64,000 bases of DNA from Chloroflexota bacterium (GCA_012729455.1 JAAYDC010000016.1:1-64000), one strand, 5' to 3'. Positions 43,461-52,025 are shown, counted from the stretch's first letter. The notes: generated from the letters alone by a model not told the origin. Numbers and translations: made by a program.

Positions 43461-44650
43461 TGTTCCCCTTGTGAGAACTGAATCACCCCCCAGCGGCCTT
43501 CTGTCAGCCAGCCGGGGTCCTGCGCGGCAACCCGTTCGTCCACACCGAGCGCCAGGCCGCACACGATCTCGCTCTTGATCGCCCGTAGCGCGGCATACGG
43601 GCGCGGCACGCGGTTTGCCAGAGCCGCAAAGGGCATCTCGTGCGGCCAGTAGCGGTCATCCGCCAGGCGGCGATAGTTGACATCGCCCTTGAACAGTAAC
43701 AGATCGGCCTGTGCCAGGGTTTTAACAAGCTCATCCGGCAGGTGAAAGGCGGTCTCGGCGGTCGTCCAGAAGAGATGATTGCGCAACTCGAGGCGCTCCT
43801 CGTGCAAGGCGGTATCCAGGCGCGCCCCAAGCGATGCCAGCTCACTTACTGCGGAGGTACGCAGGGCGGCCACACTGGCCAGTACATCCTTGGGCATGGC
43901 ATCTGAGACGTAATAAGGCTGCGCCTTCAAATGCAGCCGCAGCCGCCTCGCTGTGCCAGCCTGCAGCAGCCAATCGGCCAGCGCCAGGTCGTTGAGTAGC
44001 TCATAGCCGGCGTTATCGCAGATGATATCGATTTTGGGTTCACTCTGGGCTTCCAGATAGCCCCAGATGGCGGTACCATCATCGACCAACACCCGGCCCT
44101 CGCTGCCCTTCTGGCTGGTGGCACTCGCCAAAGCGGCCTGGTTGCTGAAATCCGCCTGGTTGCCCCACAGGCTGATACGCAGCCATGCACGCAGGGCAGC
44201 CTCATTAAAGCCAGACGGTACTGTCGGTAGGATATCGGCGAGCTGGATGAGTCCCTCCTGCAGCGCCCTCTGTTTGACGACGAAAAACGGGTCGTGGTAT
44301 TGCGAGGGGCCGGCGGTATAATAACCGGTCTCGTAGAGGATACGGCGGTAGAACCAGGTCTCTGCCAGAAACCAGGGCAGCTCCTGCCAGGCGACAACTC
44401 CCCAGCGGCCCCACTGGGCGTGCCAATAAGGCGTATCTGGTCCGGCATCCAGGAATGGCTGTGGGAAGCCCTCTGCCAGCTCATCGCGGAATGCCTGCAA
44501 GTGTGCGTGCACAGACTGCGGGTAGGGGTTATCTCGCAGGACCTGCTCGAGGATGCTGGGCAGACGCTCCTGCATGGTATAGGCCGCAAAGGAGGCTGGG
44601 TCGTTGCCGCGTGCCTGCGGCGGTAGGTGCTCTTTGGTATCCATAAACAT
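43457..44650 (-). CDS. ARMT1-like damage-control phosphatase (DUF89)
   Basis: A 397-residue protein of the DUF89 family, metal-dependent phosphatases that remove harmful sugar phosphates (for example fructose 1-phosphate) or damaged metabolites. Family blocks are DIICDNAGYELLNDLALADWLL (metal and substrate Asp/Asn) and DLLLFKGDVNYRRLADDRYW, plus PEPxxx-like VPRPYAALRAIKSE near the C-terminus. The start is set at ATG 44650: the promoter TTGGAA-N17-TATAAT ends 3 nt before it, so the message would be leaderless, and no SD is seen. An open frame further upstream lies before the promoter. Confidence 0.85.
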   Translation of the reverse strand: MFMDTKEHLPPQARGNDPASFAAYTMQERLPSILEQVLRDNPYPQSVHAHLQAFRDELAEGFPQPFLDAGPDTPYWHAQWGRWGVVAWQELPWFLAETWFYRRILYETGYYTAGPSQYHDPFFVVKQRALQEGLIQLADILPTVPSGFNEAALRAWLRISLWGNQADFSNQAALASATSQKGSEGRVLVDDGTAIWGYLEAQSEPKIDIICDNAGYELLNDLALADWLLQAGTARRLRLHLKAQPYYVSDAMPKDVLASVAALRTSAVSELASLGARLDTALHEERLELRNHLFWTTAETAFHLPDELVKTLAQADLLLFKGDVNYRRLADDRYWPHEMPFAALANRVPRPYAALRAIKSEIVCGLALGVDERVAAQDPGWLTEGRWGVIQFSQGEQ

Positions 44651-44653
44651 GGC

Positions 44654-44682
44654 ATTATAGCGGTTGCGGCGGCAGATTCCAA
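44654..44682 (-). promoter_or_regulatory. Promoter of the DUF89 gene, probably leaderless
   Basis: Minus-strand TTGGAA (44682-44677), 17 nt, TATAAT (44659-44654), then GCC and ATG. Transcription should start at or within 3 nt of the ATG. Confidence 0.7.
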
Positions 44683-44695
44683 GGTGCTTGGACGA

Positions 44696-44724
44696 TTGAC
44701 AGGGCTCTTTAGCTTCGTTAATAT
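44696..44724 (+). promoter_or_regulatory. Promoter of the fucose-isomerase-like gene
   Basis: TTGACA (44696-44701), 17 nt, TAATAT (44719-44724). It is divergent from the DUF89 promoter with 13 bp between the -35 boxes. Confidence 0.8.
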
Positions 44725-44769
44725 CAGGCATCGAGTGCGTTCGAACCATTCAAATAAAGGAGTGCAATA

Positions 44770-46269
44770 ATGCGTTCAGTTCCTATTGGAATCGCGATCC
44801 TCAGTGATGAGCGACCGCATGTTTACGAGACCAACAATGCCTTGAATATGCAGGTGGTCAACAAATGGGCCGATATCATCCGCAAGGGCATGGTCAACAA
44901 GGATGGCACCGCCCCAAAGGTGGTAGTGGGTTCTGAGCCGATCACCTCGCCGCGCGTGGCACAGCAGGTCGGTGAGGAGCTGCATCAGGCGGGCTGCCGC
45001 GTGATCGTGATGTGCTACAACATCTGGTGCTTTCCGTTTCTGGCGTGGCCGTTTGTCAACACCGTCGGGCGCGAACTGCCGATCCTGAGCCTTTCCAACA
45101 ACAACGGCCAGTTCCCCGGCAACGTGGGCCTCCTGGCCAGCGATGGCGCGCTGCGGCAGGCCGGTATCCGCACCCATCGCATCGTGGGAGATATCGATGA
45201 CGTCGCTGTGCACCAGCAGGTCTTTGACTGGCTGCGCGCCGCTCAGGCGGTTGCCACTATCCGCAACGAAGTCTATGGCATGTATGGCGGTGCCTCGATG
45301 GGCATGGATACCGGATTTTACCCGTTGGTGCCGATGCTCAAGACCCTGGGTTGCGCGACGCAGCAGGTCGACCAGCTGCAGCTTGTCAAGGTGATGGAGC
45401 GCGATGTGGATGAGGCCGAGGTCGAAAAGGCTTTTGCCTGGTTCGGCAAGATGCTCGGTGAGCGCATCCTCTACGATAGCAAGATGCTGACCCCCGAGAC
45501 GCTCAAAACCCAGATCCGCCTTTACATCGCCATGCGTATGGTCAACAAGGAAAAGGGCTTTGATTTCTGCGGGTTAAAGGGCCAGCGCGAGCTGACGGAG
45601 AACATCTGCCTGGGCGATGTGGCCGAGATGGTGATGAACGACCCGTACGACTGGAACGGCCCCAAAGAGCCTTTCGTGTGCGCCACCGAGGCCGACTCGA
45701 TGGCCGCTATCACCATGCAGCTCCTGAAATATGTGTCGGGCGGTATCCCCTCGCTCTTTATGGACGTGCGCCTCTACATACCCGAGCTGGACCTGTGGGA
45801 TTGGTGCAACTCGGGTAATCACAGCTCGTGGTATGCCGCCCAGAGCTGGGATCCTGCCGAGAACTTTAAACATATCCGCTTCCACCCGGCGCTCGAGTTC
45901 TATTTCAAAGCTGGCGGCGCATCTGTCGAGTTTAACGCCATGCCCGGCGAGATGACTTTTGCACGCATGGGCTTGTGGGATGACAAGCCCTTTATGGCGA
46001 TCGTCAAGGGTGAAAGCGTCGGGCTGCCGGCCGAGCAGGCCAAGGCCATCAACCAGCAGACCGACCCGACCTGGCCGCACGTGCATGCCAAGGTCGAATG
46101 CCGTTTTGAGGAGTTCCTGACACTCTTCCCCTCCAATCACGTGATGGGTACCGTGGGCGACCAGGTACGTGCGCTCAACTACCTGTGCGAGATCTCGGGC
46201 ATCACCCCGATCATCATGGGTGAAGCGGGCGCCCAGCGCATCCCGCCGATCTGGGAGCGCGTGCGCTAA
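44770..46269 (+). CDS. L-fucose/L-arabinose isomerase family protein
   Basis: A 499-residue protein of the FucI/AraA fold, somewhat shorter than E. coli FucI (about 590). Recognisable segments are IGIAILSDERPHVYETNN, LPILSLSNNNGQFPGNVG, RNEVYGMYGGASMGMDTG, ENICLGDVAEMVMND, CATEADSMAAITMQLLKYVSGG (metal Glu/Asp region), and WCNSGNHSSWYA. Such enzymes interconvert aldoses and ketoses with Mn2+. The sugar is not known, and no kinase or transporter is adjacent. It has its own strong promoter and a GGAG SD 8 nt before the ATG. The divergent DUF89 phosphatase may handle phosphorylated by-products. Confidence 0.85.
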   Translation: MRSVPIGIAILSDERPHVYETNNALNMQVVNKWADIIRKGMVNKDGTAPKVVVGSEPITSPRVAQQVGEELHQAGCRVIVMCYNIWCFPFLAWPFVNTVGRELPILSLSNNNGQFPGNVGLLASDGALRQAGIRTHRIVGDIDDVAVHQQVFDWLRAAQAVATIRNEVYGMYGGASMGMDTGFYPLVPMLKTLGCATQQVDQLQLVKVMERDVDEAEVEKAFAWFGKMLGERILYDSKMLTPETLKTQIRLYIAMRMVNKEKGFDFCGLKGQRELTENICLGDVAEMVMNDPYDWNGPKEPFVCATEADSMAAITMQLLKYVSGGIPSLFMDVRLYIPELDLWDWCNSGNHSSWYAAQSWDPAENFKHIRFHPALEFYFKAGGASVEFNAMPGEMTFARMGLWDDKPFMAIVKGESVGLPAEQAKAINQQTDPTWPHVHAKVECRFEEFLTLFPSNHVMGTVGDQVRALNYLCEISGITPIIMGEAGAQRIPPIWERVR

Positions 46270-46285
46270 TATCGACCGTCTAGAA

Positions 46286-46307
46286 GGGGGCGCCGCACGG
46301 CGCCCCC
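46286..46307 (+). other. GC-rich perfect hairpin between the isomerase and DUF6391 genes
   Basis: GGGGGCGCCG (46286-46295) is followed after 2 nt by its exact complement CGGCGCCCCC (46298-46307). There is no T-run after it; the SD GAGGAG of the next gene follows instead. It may stabilise the upstream message or tune translation. Confidence 0.6.
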
Positions 46308-46319
46308 TGAGGAGACCGA

Positions 46320-46799
46320 ATGAACCCCTGGCAACGGCTGCAACAAAACCACGCCCTCGAACACGCCACCATGTACATCCTCGCGCATACCACGCCGGGC
46401 TTGCGTGTATATGCACTCTCGGACTGGGCAGGCTTTAGCGTGTTTGGCGAGCTTGAGACCTCGGCATTGATCGATGCCGTCTCGGCAGCCCTGCAGGCTC
46501 TGCGCAGCGGCAACCTCACTCTGGCGCAGCACCCGCGCTGCGGCACCAACCTGGCGTTGCCGTTGGGGCTGGCAGGCGGTCTGGTGCTGACGGCATTGAG
46601 CCTGCCGGCACGTTACCATTACACACAGGCAGCCCTGATGATGCTGGCCGGCGGCGTCGTGGGAGCGCGCAAGCCGCTCAGCCGCAAGCTGCAGCAGGTC
46701 ATGACGCGCATCAGCGATCTGGATGGCGCAGCGATCCGCTCCGTCGAAAGACACACGGCGGGCAGCTGCCTGATGCACCGCGTTTCGATCTCTTACTGA
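46320..46799 (+). CDS. DUF6391 family protein
   Basis: A 159-residue protein with LQQNHALEHATMYIL at the start (the family's N-H-A-L-E-H-A block) and two probable membrane helices (LALPLGLAGGLVLTALSL and YTQAALMMLAGGVVGA, residues 78-120). The family is found in Chloroflexi and cyanobacteria and its function is unknown. A His-x-x-x-His-like pair (HALEH) hints at metal binding. GAGGAG lies before the ATG. holA starts 1 bp after the stop. Confidence 0.75.
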   Translation: MNPWQRLQQNHALEHATMYILAHTTPGLRVYALSDWAGFSVFGELETSALIDAVSAALQALRSGNLTLAQHPRCGTNLALPLGLAGGLVLTALSLPARYHYTQAALMMLAGGVVGARKPLSRKLQQVMTRISDLDGAAIRSVERHTAGSCLMHRVSISY

Positions 46800-46800
46800 T

Positions 46801-47901
46801 ATGCCGTACCAGATCATCCACGGCGACGAAGCGTTTTTTCGCGCCAAGGAACTGGCCAGGCTCAAGGCAGCCTATACCACCGCCGGCCTGGGCGATCTCA
46901 ACATCAGCATTTTGGATGGCCGCAAGGTCACCATGCCGATCCTGCGCGAAGCCTGCGAGACGATGCCCTTTATGGCCGAAGGGCGCCTGGTGATTATCCA
47001 CGACTTGCTGTCGCGCTTTCAGGGCGCTGGCCGCAGTGACGATGAGAACACCCCCGCCGAAAAGCCCTCTGATAGCAGCCTGGCCAGCGAAGTAGCAGAG
47101 TATTGCGCCCATGTGCCGCCTTTTACGCGCCTGGTATTTGCCGAAGAGCGCCAGATCAACGCGCGCAACCCGGTGATGCGGCGTGCCGCCGCCGATAAAG
47201 AAGCGCTCATCACCCTGTGCGCTCCGCTTTCACCTGACGACCTGTTTGGCTGGGTCAATGCCCAGGTGAGCGAAAAGGCGGCCGCCGCGCAGACTCAGCT
47301 GAGCATCGAAGGCGACGCGGTGCGTCTGTTGGTGAACCAGATCGGCAACAACCTGCAGCAGCTCGACCTGGAACTCGACAAGCTGGCGGGCTATGCCGAC
47401 TACGGGCGTATCAGCGCCGAGCACGTGCGTGCCTGTGCATCCGAGAACCTGGATGCGCGCATCTTTGCCATGGTGGATGCCCTCGGCCGGCGCGAACGCC
47501 GCAATGCGCTGCACGAGCACAGCATGCTGCTAGCCAGCGGGGCGCATCCGCTCTATATCCTGACCATGATAGCACGCCAGTACCGCCTGCTGATCGGCGC
47601 TAAAACCCTGGCGCAGGAATCTCGCGCCGATGCGCGCCTGGTGTCGCAAGAGCTGGGCGTGCGCGACTTTGCCACGGAGAGGTTGTTGCAGCAGGCACGC
47701 CTGTACACCCTGCCAGAGCTGGTGGCGATCTATCGCTCTCTGGCGGTGCTTGATCAGCGCATCAAGACTGGTCAGGTAGAAGGCGAGCTGGGGCTGGAAC
47801 TATTCATCATTGAGACGACCCGCACCCCTCAGAAAAGGTCTTTGCGCAGCGCGCGCGCCAGTTCGAGCTCTTCGTCATCACCAGAGGCCAGGTCCAGGTA
47901 G
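46801..47901 (+). CDS. holA: DNA polymerase III, delta subunit
   Basis: Clamp-loader subunit that opens the DnaN ring. The 366 residues begin MPYQIIHGDEAFFRAKELA, the HolA N-terminal domain, followed by LVNQIGNNLQQLDLELDKLAGYA (AAA+ lid) and IFAMVDALGRRERRNAL with HPLYILTMIARQYRLLI (collar domain). The last helix LDQRIKTGQVEGELGLELFI is the normal family end. The further 30 residues (SLRSARASSSSSSSPEARSR) overlap the convergent winged-helix gene by 73 bp and are probably an unstructured read-through tail caused by loss of a nearer stop. Confidence 0.92.
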   Translation: MPYQIIHGDEAFFRAKELARLKAAYTTAGLGDLNISILDGRKVTMPILREACETMPFMAEGRLVIIHDLLSRFQGAGRSDDENTPAEKPSDSSLASEVAEYCAHVPPFTRLVFAEERQINARNPVMRRAAADKEALITLCAPLSPDDLFGWVNAQVSEKAAAAQTQLSIEGDAVRLLVNQIGNNLQQLDLELDKLAGYADYGRISAEHVRACASENLDARIFAMVDALGRRERRNALHEHSMLLASGAHPLYILTMIARQYRLLIGAKTLAQESRADARLVSQELGVRDFATERLLQQARLYTLPELVAIYRSLAVLDQRIKTGQVEGELGLELFIIETTRTPQKRSLRSARASSSSSSSPEARSR

Positions 47902-48872
47902 AGCTGCAGACGGCTGACATAGCGCTCGGCTGGGCTGGTTTCTGTGCAATCCCACAACTGGCTTTCGTCACGCGGCTGAAACACCACCACGGGAATCCGT
48001 CCGTGTTCGTGGCTCAGACCCAGCTCATCGGTGAGTGCGGCGATGGTACGCGTCCAGTAAAATGCCAGGCGCTCGCCGCCCGAAGGGCTACCCAACAGGC
48101 ACTCGGCCGCCGGCCAGAGCGTCCACGCCCAGGCGCCCTGCGGTTGAGCTGCCAGCCGGCTCTTTAAGCTTGTTAAATCGTCACAGCGCAGTAACTGGAA
48201 GGGGTTTTCGTTCACCTGATAGGCCTCAGTCCACTTATCCAGCAGGATATTGGCATCAAAGAGGCTGATCCCCTTGCGATTTTTGACCACCGCCTCCATC
48301 GCTTCCAGCTCCGTGGTGACCATGCTGGTCATGCCAACGCTCAGGCCGCATGCACTGGCCAGAGTGCGCGTCTTCCAGGTTGTGCCGGGGCTGCCCAACA
48401 GAAGGCGCGCGACGCGCTGGGCCTTGGCCTCAAAGGGCTGGATCACACGCTTGGATACCTTCAGACTGCGCTGGGCATCGCGCTCGATCAACAGCCACAA
48501 CCTAGGCGCCTCGACAAAGAGGTTACCCTCCAGGTCGAGGTAGGCGATGCCGCGCCGCTGCAACAGTGCGCGCGAGGTAGCATCGAGATAGGGCGCCAGC
48601 AGGGCCGGATGCGCAGGGCTGGCTCCCGGTTCAGCCGCCCAAGGTTCAATGCGCCGGCTCATGCGCTCAACCTCTTCGCGGTAGCCGGTGTGCAACACCA
48701 GGCAGCCCAACTCGAGCTCGCTGCCATTGGGCAGTGCAAAGCGCAGCAGCACCTGGTAAGGGGCATCGTCGCGACCTGGCGGCGCCAGCCGGCGCAGGTT
48801 GCGAAAGACCAGGCGCGGAAAAAGGTGCTCAAAGCGCGAGATCAATTGGTTGATAACATCACTGGGTTGCAT
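47829..48872 (-). CDS. Winged-helix protein of the AbiEi-like type
   Basis: A 347-residue protein. Residues 1-160 form an N-terminal domain (LISRFEHLFPRLVFRNLRRL, then RRGIAYLDLEGNLFVEAPRLWLLI). Residues 170-235 resemble a winged helix (RVARLLLGSPGTTWKTRTLA, ASACGLSVGMTSMVTTELEA). The GNLFVEA-plus-wHTH arrangement is seen in AbiEi-like regulators, but no AbiEii nucleotidyltransferase partner is present. It is divergent from an alcohol dehydrogenase gene over a palindromic promoter and may regulate it and itself. The start is ATG 48872 with GAGG 5 nt upstream. Confidence 0.72.
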   Translation of the reverse strand: MQPSDVINQLISRFEHLFPRLVFRNLRRLAPPGRDDAPYQVLLRFALPNGSELELGCLVLHTGYREEVERMSRRIEPWAAEPGASPAHPALLAPYLDATSRALLQRRGIAYLDLEGNLFVEAPRLWLLIERDAQRSLKVSKRVIQPFEAKAQRVARLLLGSPGTTWKTRTLASACGLSVGMTSMVTTELEAMEAVVKNRKGISLFDANILLDKWTEAYQVNENPFQLLRCDDLTSLKSRLAAQPQGAWAWTLWPAAECLLGSPSGGERLAFYWTRTIAALTDELGLSHEHGRIPVVVFQPRDESQLWDCTETSPAERYVSRLQLYLDLASGDDEELELARALRKDLF

Positions 48873-48888
48873 GGTACCTCGGCGAGCC

Positions 48889-48917
48889 ACAATAACATGC
48901 CTGATCGAGGCTGTCAA
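48889..48917 (-). promoter_or_regulatory. Promoter of the winged-helix gene
   Basis: Minus-strand TTGACA (48917-48912), 17 nt, TATTGT (48894-48889). The -35 box forms the left arm of the palindrome at 48911-48930. Confidence 0.75.
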
Positions 48918-48930
48918 CCGTGTTTGACAG
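48911..48930. promoter_or_regulatory. Palindrome containing the -35 boxes of two divergent promoters
   Basis: CTGTCAA (48911-48917), 6-nt centre CCGTGT, TTGACAG (48924-48930). Each arm contains a perfect TTGACA on the opposite strand. A protein bound here would affect both the winged-helix gene and the alcohol dehydrogenase gene. Confidence 0.7.
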
Positions 48931-48952
48931 GGGCGCCACGGCGCTGCACAAT
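48924..48952 (+). promoter_or_regulatory. Promoter of the alcohol dehydrogenase gene
   Basis: TTGACA (48924-48929), 17 nt, CACAAT (48947-48952). The weak -10 box suggests help from an activator or low basal use. Confidence 0.55.
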
Positions 48953-48981
48953 CGCTGTATCCCACGATCGAGGGCTGAACC

Positions 48982-50007
48982 ATGCAAGCTTTGCGTCTAT
49001 ACGGTCCGCGTGACCTGCGCCTGGTCGAAGAACCAACCCCGGTACCCGCACCAGGACAGGTGCTCTTACGGGTGCGCTCGGTGACGGTGTGCCATTCTGA
49101 TATCCACTATTACCACGATGGGCACATCGGTGATACGCACGCCACCGTACCTCTGGTGCTGGGTCATGAGTTTTCGGCGGAAGTGGTCTCGGTGCCGGAA
49201 GGCGTCACTCACATCAAACCGGGCGACTTGGTAGCCGTAGAACCGGCCGTCAGTTGCGGCCATTGCTGGGCCTGCATCGAGGGCAACCCCAACATCTGCG
49301 AGTATCTGCAGTTCAGCGGCACTCCGCCGCTTGATGGCGCACTGCGCGAATATATGTCCTACCGGCCCGAATTCTGCTTTGCCCTGCCCAAGGACATGAC
49401 GGCTGATGAGGGAGCCCTACTGGAACCGCTTGGGGTGGCGCTTTATGCCTGGGATCTCGGGAGATTGCGAGTGGCTGAGACGGTCGCGATCGTCGGCTGC
49501 GGGCCGATCGGACTGCTTGCCGTTCAGCTGGCGCGCATTGCCGGCGCTAGCCAGATACTGGCTGTCGAACCGTTGGCATATCGCCGTGAACTGGCTGAAC
49601 GGTGGGGCGCTATTGCGCTCGACCCTGCCGACGATCTGGAAGCACGTGTAAAAACGCTTACGCATGGGCGCGGCGTGGACCTGGTGATCGAGATGGCCGG
49701 CGCGCTGCCAGCCCAGGACACCGCCAGCCGCCTGGCACGGCGCGGCGGCAAGGTGCTGCTGGTGGGCATTCCGCCGGAGGACCAGATCCTGATGAGCCAC
49801 CACGTCCCGCGCCGCAAGGACCTGAATATCCACGTGGTGCGGCGCATGAAGCACACCTATCCGCGGGCGATCAAGCTGGTACAACAAAAGATGATCGCCG
49901 TGATGCCGCTGGCCACCCATCACTTTCGTTTGGATCAGGCCAGCGAGGCGTTTGAGCTCGTCTCGGAATATCGCGACGGCGTGTTAAAGGCCGTCATCAC
50001 CCCGTAA
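48982..50007 (+). CDS. Zinc-dependent medium-chain alcohol/polyol dehydrogenase
   Basis: A 341-residue MDR enzyme. Catalytic zinc ligands are in TVCHSDIHYY (Cys) and GHEFSAEVV (His-Glu). The structural zinc loop is CGHCWACIEGNPNIC (four Cys, about residues 92-106). The Rossmann loop is VGCGPIGLLAVQLA (about residue 170), followed by an acidic residue in AVEPL that suggests NAD. The CHSDIHYY motif and overall pattern resemble sorbitol/iditol and threonine dehydrogenases. The exact substrate is unknown. The nnr gene follows after 10 bp. Confidence 0.9.
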   Translation: MQALRLYGPRDLRLVEEPTPVPAPGQVLLRVRSVTVCHSDIHYYHDGHIGDTHATVPLVLGHEFSAEVVSVPEGVTHIKPGDLVAVEPAVSCGHCWACIEGNPNICEYLQFSGTPPLDGALREYMSYRPEFCFALPKDMTADEGALLEPLGVALYAWDLGRLRVAETVAIVGCGPIGLLAVQLARIAGASQILAVEPLAYRRELAERWGAIALDPADDLEARVKTLTHGRGVDLVIEMAGALPAQDTASRLARRGGKVLLVGIPPEDQILMSHHVPRRKDLNIHVVRRMKHTYPRAIKLVQQKMIAVMPLATHHFRLDQASEAFELVSEYRDGVLKAVITP

Positions 50008-50017
50008 GGCTGACACG

Positions 50018-51607
50018 ATGCGCGTAATCGACGCAGCCACCATGCGCGAATTGGAGCGTCGGACAGATGCGCAGGGGCATTCCTATGCCGCCATGATGGA
50101 ACTGGCCGGCCAGGCCGTTGCCCAGGCAGCAGCAGCGTGTATGCCGAAAGACTCCGGACGCGTGCTGGTTTTAGTGGGGCCCGGCAACAACGGCGGCGAC
50201 GGGCTGGTGGCTGCCCATTGGCTGCACACACAAGGGTACACCGTTAGCTGCTACCTGCTGCGCGAGCGCCCCGCGGATGACCCGCAGCTTGTCCGGGTGT
50301 GTACCGACGGCATCCCCGTCTCCGACCAGATCAGCACCCTGCCAGAGATGCTTTCGGGCTGCGGACTGGTGCTCGATGCCCTGTTCGGCACGGGGCTACA
50401 TGGCGTTCTGCGCGACGCCACTCCCGAGGTGCTCGAGATCGTGCGAAACTGGGCAAACGCGGCCGACGATCCAGCCGCCAGTGTGCAGGATTTCCAGCCG
50501 TGCAGCCAGCATGCACGGCCTAAAATCGTAGCGGTAGACCTGCCCAGCGGGGTGGATGCGGACAGCGGTGCTGCGGATGCGCACACTCTTTCAGCCGACC
50601 TCACGGTGACCTTTGGACACCCCAAGAACGGCCACTTTATCTTTCCGGGCGCCCAATATGTCGGCGATCTAAGGGTAGCGGATATCGGCCTGGCGGCGCT
50701 CGAGCAATGCGCTAATCTGCCGACGGTCGCGACCCCCCAACAGGTGCGGGCGTGGTTGCCCAAACGCCCAGCTCAGGCTAACAAGGGCACCTTTGGCAGT
50801 GTGCTGGTAGTGGGCGGCTGTGCCAGCTACCGCGGGGCGCCACGCCTGGTGGCTGAGGCAGCCTATCGCAGCGGAGCCGGGCTAGTAAGTGTGGCAGCGC
50901 CGGCACTGACGGCTCAGGCAGTGGCAGGGCAGCTTCCGGAGGTCACCTTTATCGAGCTGCGCGGCGACTCGGCTGAGCTGACAGTTGAAGATGCCCAACG
51001 CCTCGCCCCCGAGCTGGGGCGCTACCATGCGCTGTTGGTGGGGCCGGGCATGAGCAGTGCTCCGCAGTCGGCTGCCTTTTGGGAAGCCCTGCTCGAACAG
51101 CTCCCGCCTGATACGCCGCTGGTGGTGGATGCCGACGGACTCAACCTGCTGGCGCGCCAGCCCGACTGGCATACCCAGCTGCCATCACACACAGTGCTGA
51201 CGCCGCATCCTGGTGAGATGGCCAGATTATGTGGGATGAGCGTGGCGCAGGTGCAGCGCGAGCGCTGGGCTCTGGCACGCGAGATGGCGCGCAGCTGGGG
51301 AGTGTCGTTGGTGCTCAAGGGCGCCTACAGCGTATGCGCATCGCCACAAGGCGAGCTCACCGTCATTCCCTTTGCCAACCCGCTGCTCTCGGTGGCAGGC
51401 ACCGGAGATGTCCTGGCCGGGTTAATCACTGGTCTGCTCGCGCAAGGGATGCCTACCGAACGCGCCAGTATCGCAGGCTGTTACCTGCACGCCCTGGCTG
51501 GCCAACGCTTGAGTGAGCGTCTGGGCAGCGGCGGACTGCTGGCACACGAGCTGGCGGGTGAGCTGCCCAGGGTGATACAGGTTGTGCGCGGAGCGTCTTC
51601 CAGATAA
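50018..51607 (+). CDS. nnr: Bifunctional NAD(P)H-hydrate epimerase/dehydratase
   Basis: Repairs hydrated NAD(P)H. The 529-residue protein joins an N-terminal epimerase domain (RVLVLVGPGNNGGDGLVAA, about residue 46; VDLPSGVDAD) to a C-terminal ADP-dependent dehydratase (CarKD/YjeF_C). The latter shows NKGTFGSVLVVGG, VVDADGLNLL, TPHPGEMARL, and GTGDVLAGLITGLLAQG. Length and motifs are typical. Residues 145-165 hold a small insertion (ANAADDPAASVQDF) before the VAVDLPSG strand. It ends just before a terminator that serves the convergent ytxH-like gene. Confidence 0.95.
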   Translation: MRVIDAATMRELERRTDAQGHSYAAMMELAGQAVAQAAAACMPKDSGRVLVLVGPGNNGGDGLVAAHWLHTQGYTVSCYLLRERPADDPQLVRVCTDGIPVSDQISTLPEMLSGCGLVLDALFGTGLHGVLRDATPEVLEIVRNWANAADDPAASVQDFQPCSQHARPKIVAVDLPSGVDADSGAADAHTLSADLTVTFGHPKNGHFIFPGAQYVGDLRVADIGLAALEQCANLPTVATPQQVRAWLPKRPAQANKGTFGSVLVVGGCASYRGAPRLVAEAAYRSGAGLVSVAAPALTAQAVAGQLPEVTFIELRGDSAELTVEDAQRLAPELGRYHALLVGPGMSSAPQSAAFWEALLEQLPPDTPLVVDADGLNLLARQPDWHTQLPSHTVLTPHPGEMARLCGMSVAQVQRERWALAREMARSWGVSLVLKGAYSVCASPQGELTVIPFANPLLSVAGTGDVLAGLITGLLAQGMPTERASIAGCYLHALAGQRLSERLGSGGLLAHELAGELPRVIQVVRGASSR

Positions 51608-51638
51608 AAAAAGAGGGCATGCCAGTGGCCTGCCCTCT
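51606..51638. terminator. Terminator between convergent nnr and YtxH-like genes
   Basis: AGAGGGCA (51612-51619) pairs with TGCCCTCT (51631-51638) around TGCCAGTGGCC. The A-run at 51606-51612 gives a T-run on the minus strand, so it mainly ends the YtxH-like transcript. Confidence 0.75.
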
Positions 51639-51654
51639 CAGTTCGCGCTATCAA

Positions 51655-51993
51655 TTACGCGTTGTTATCCTGCAGTTCGATCGAATCGATCGCATCACCG
51701 GCTTTCTCGAGCTGAGCGAGCAGCTCTTCGCGGCGCTGCGCAGCAGCACGCTTGCCTTCGCGGACGGCTTCTTGGAAGCGGGCTTTTTGCGTGTCGATCA
51801 CACCCTGACCCTTTTCCATGATGCTGTCAGCCCGGTCAACGACCTGGGATTTGAGGTTCATACCCTCTTCCCTGATCTGTTCGCGGAATTCACGGCCTGA
51901 CTTGGGCGCCAAAAGCAACCCTGCCGTTAACCCCAAAAGCGCTCCGAATACGAAACCACCGATGAAATTGTCGAAATCGCTACCCTGAGCCAT
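51655..51993 (-). CDS. YtxH-like envelope protein
   Basis: A 112-residue protein with one N-terminal membrane segment (FIGGFVFGALLGLTAGLLLAP, residues 10-30) followed by the YtxH motif APKSGREFREQI and a long amphipathic, charged coiled-coil helix. YtxH proteins are common small stress-related membrane proteins without known enzyme activity. It is preceded by a DUF948-like membrane protein on the same strand (32 bp), and the two probably act in the same compartment. An SD (AAGGAGG) lies upstream of the ATG. Confidence 0.85.
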   Translation of the reverse strand: MAQGSDFDNFIGGFVFGALLGLTAGLLLAPKSGREFREQIREEGMNLKSQVVDRADSIMEKGQGVIDTQKARFQEAVREGKRAAAQRREELLAQLEKAGDAIDSIELQDNNA

Positions 51994-52025
51994 GATACCC
52001 TCCTTAAGACAGCCTCGAACGTTGG

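Noticed and set aside
46286-46307. Rho-independent terminator after the isomerase gene
   Set aside because: The hairpin is perfect but no T-run follows; the SD of the next gene does.
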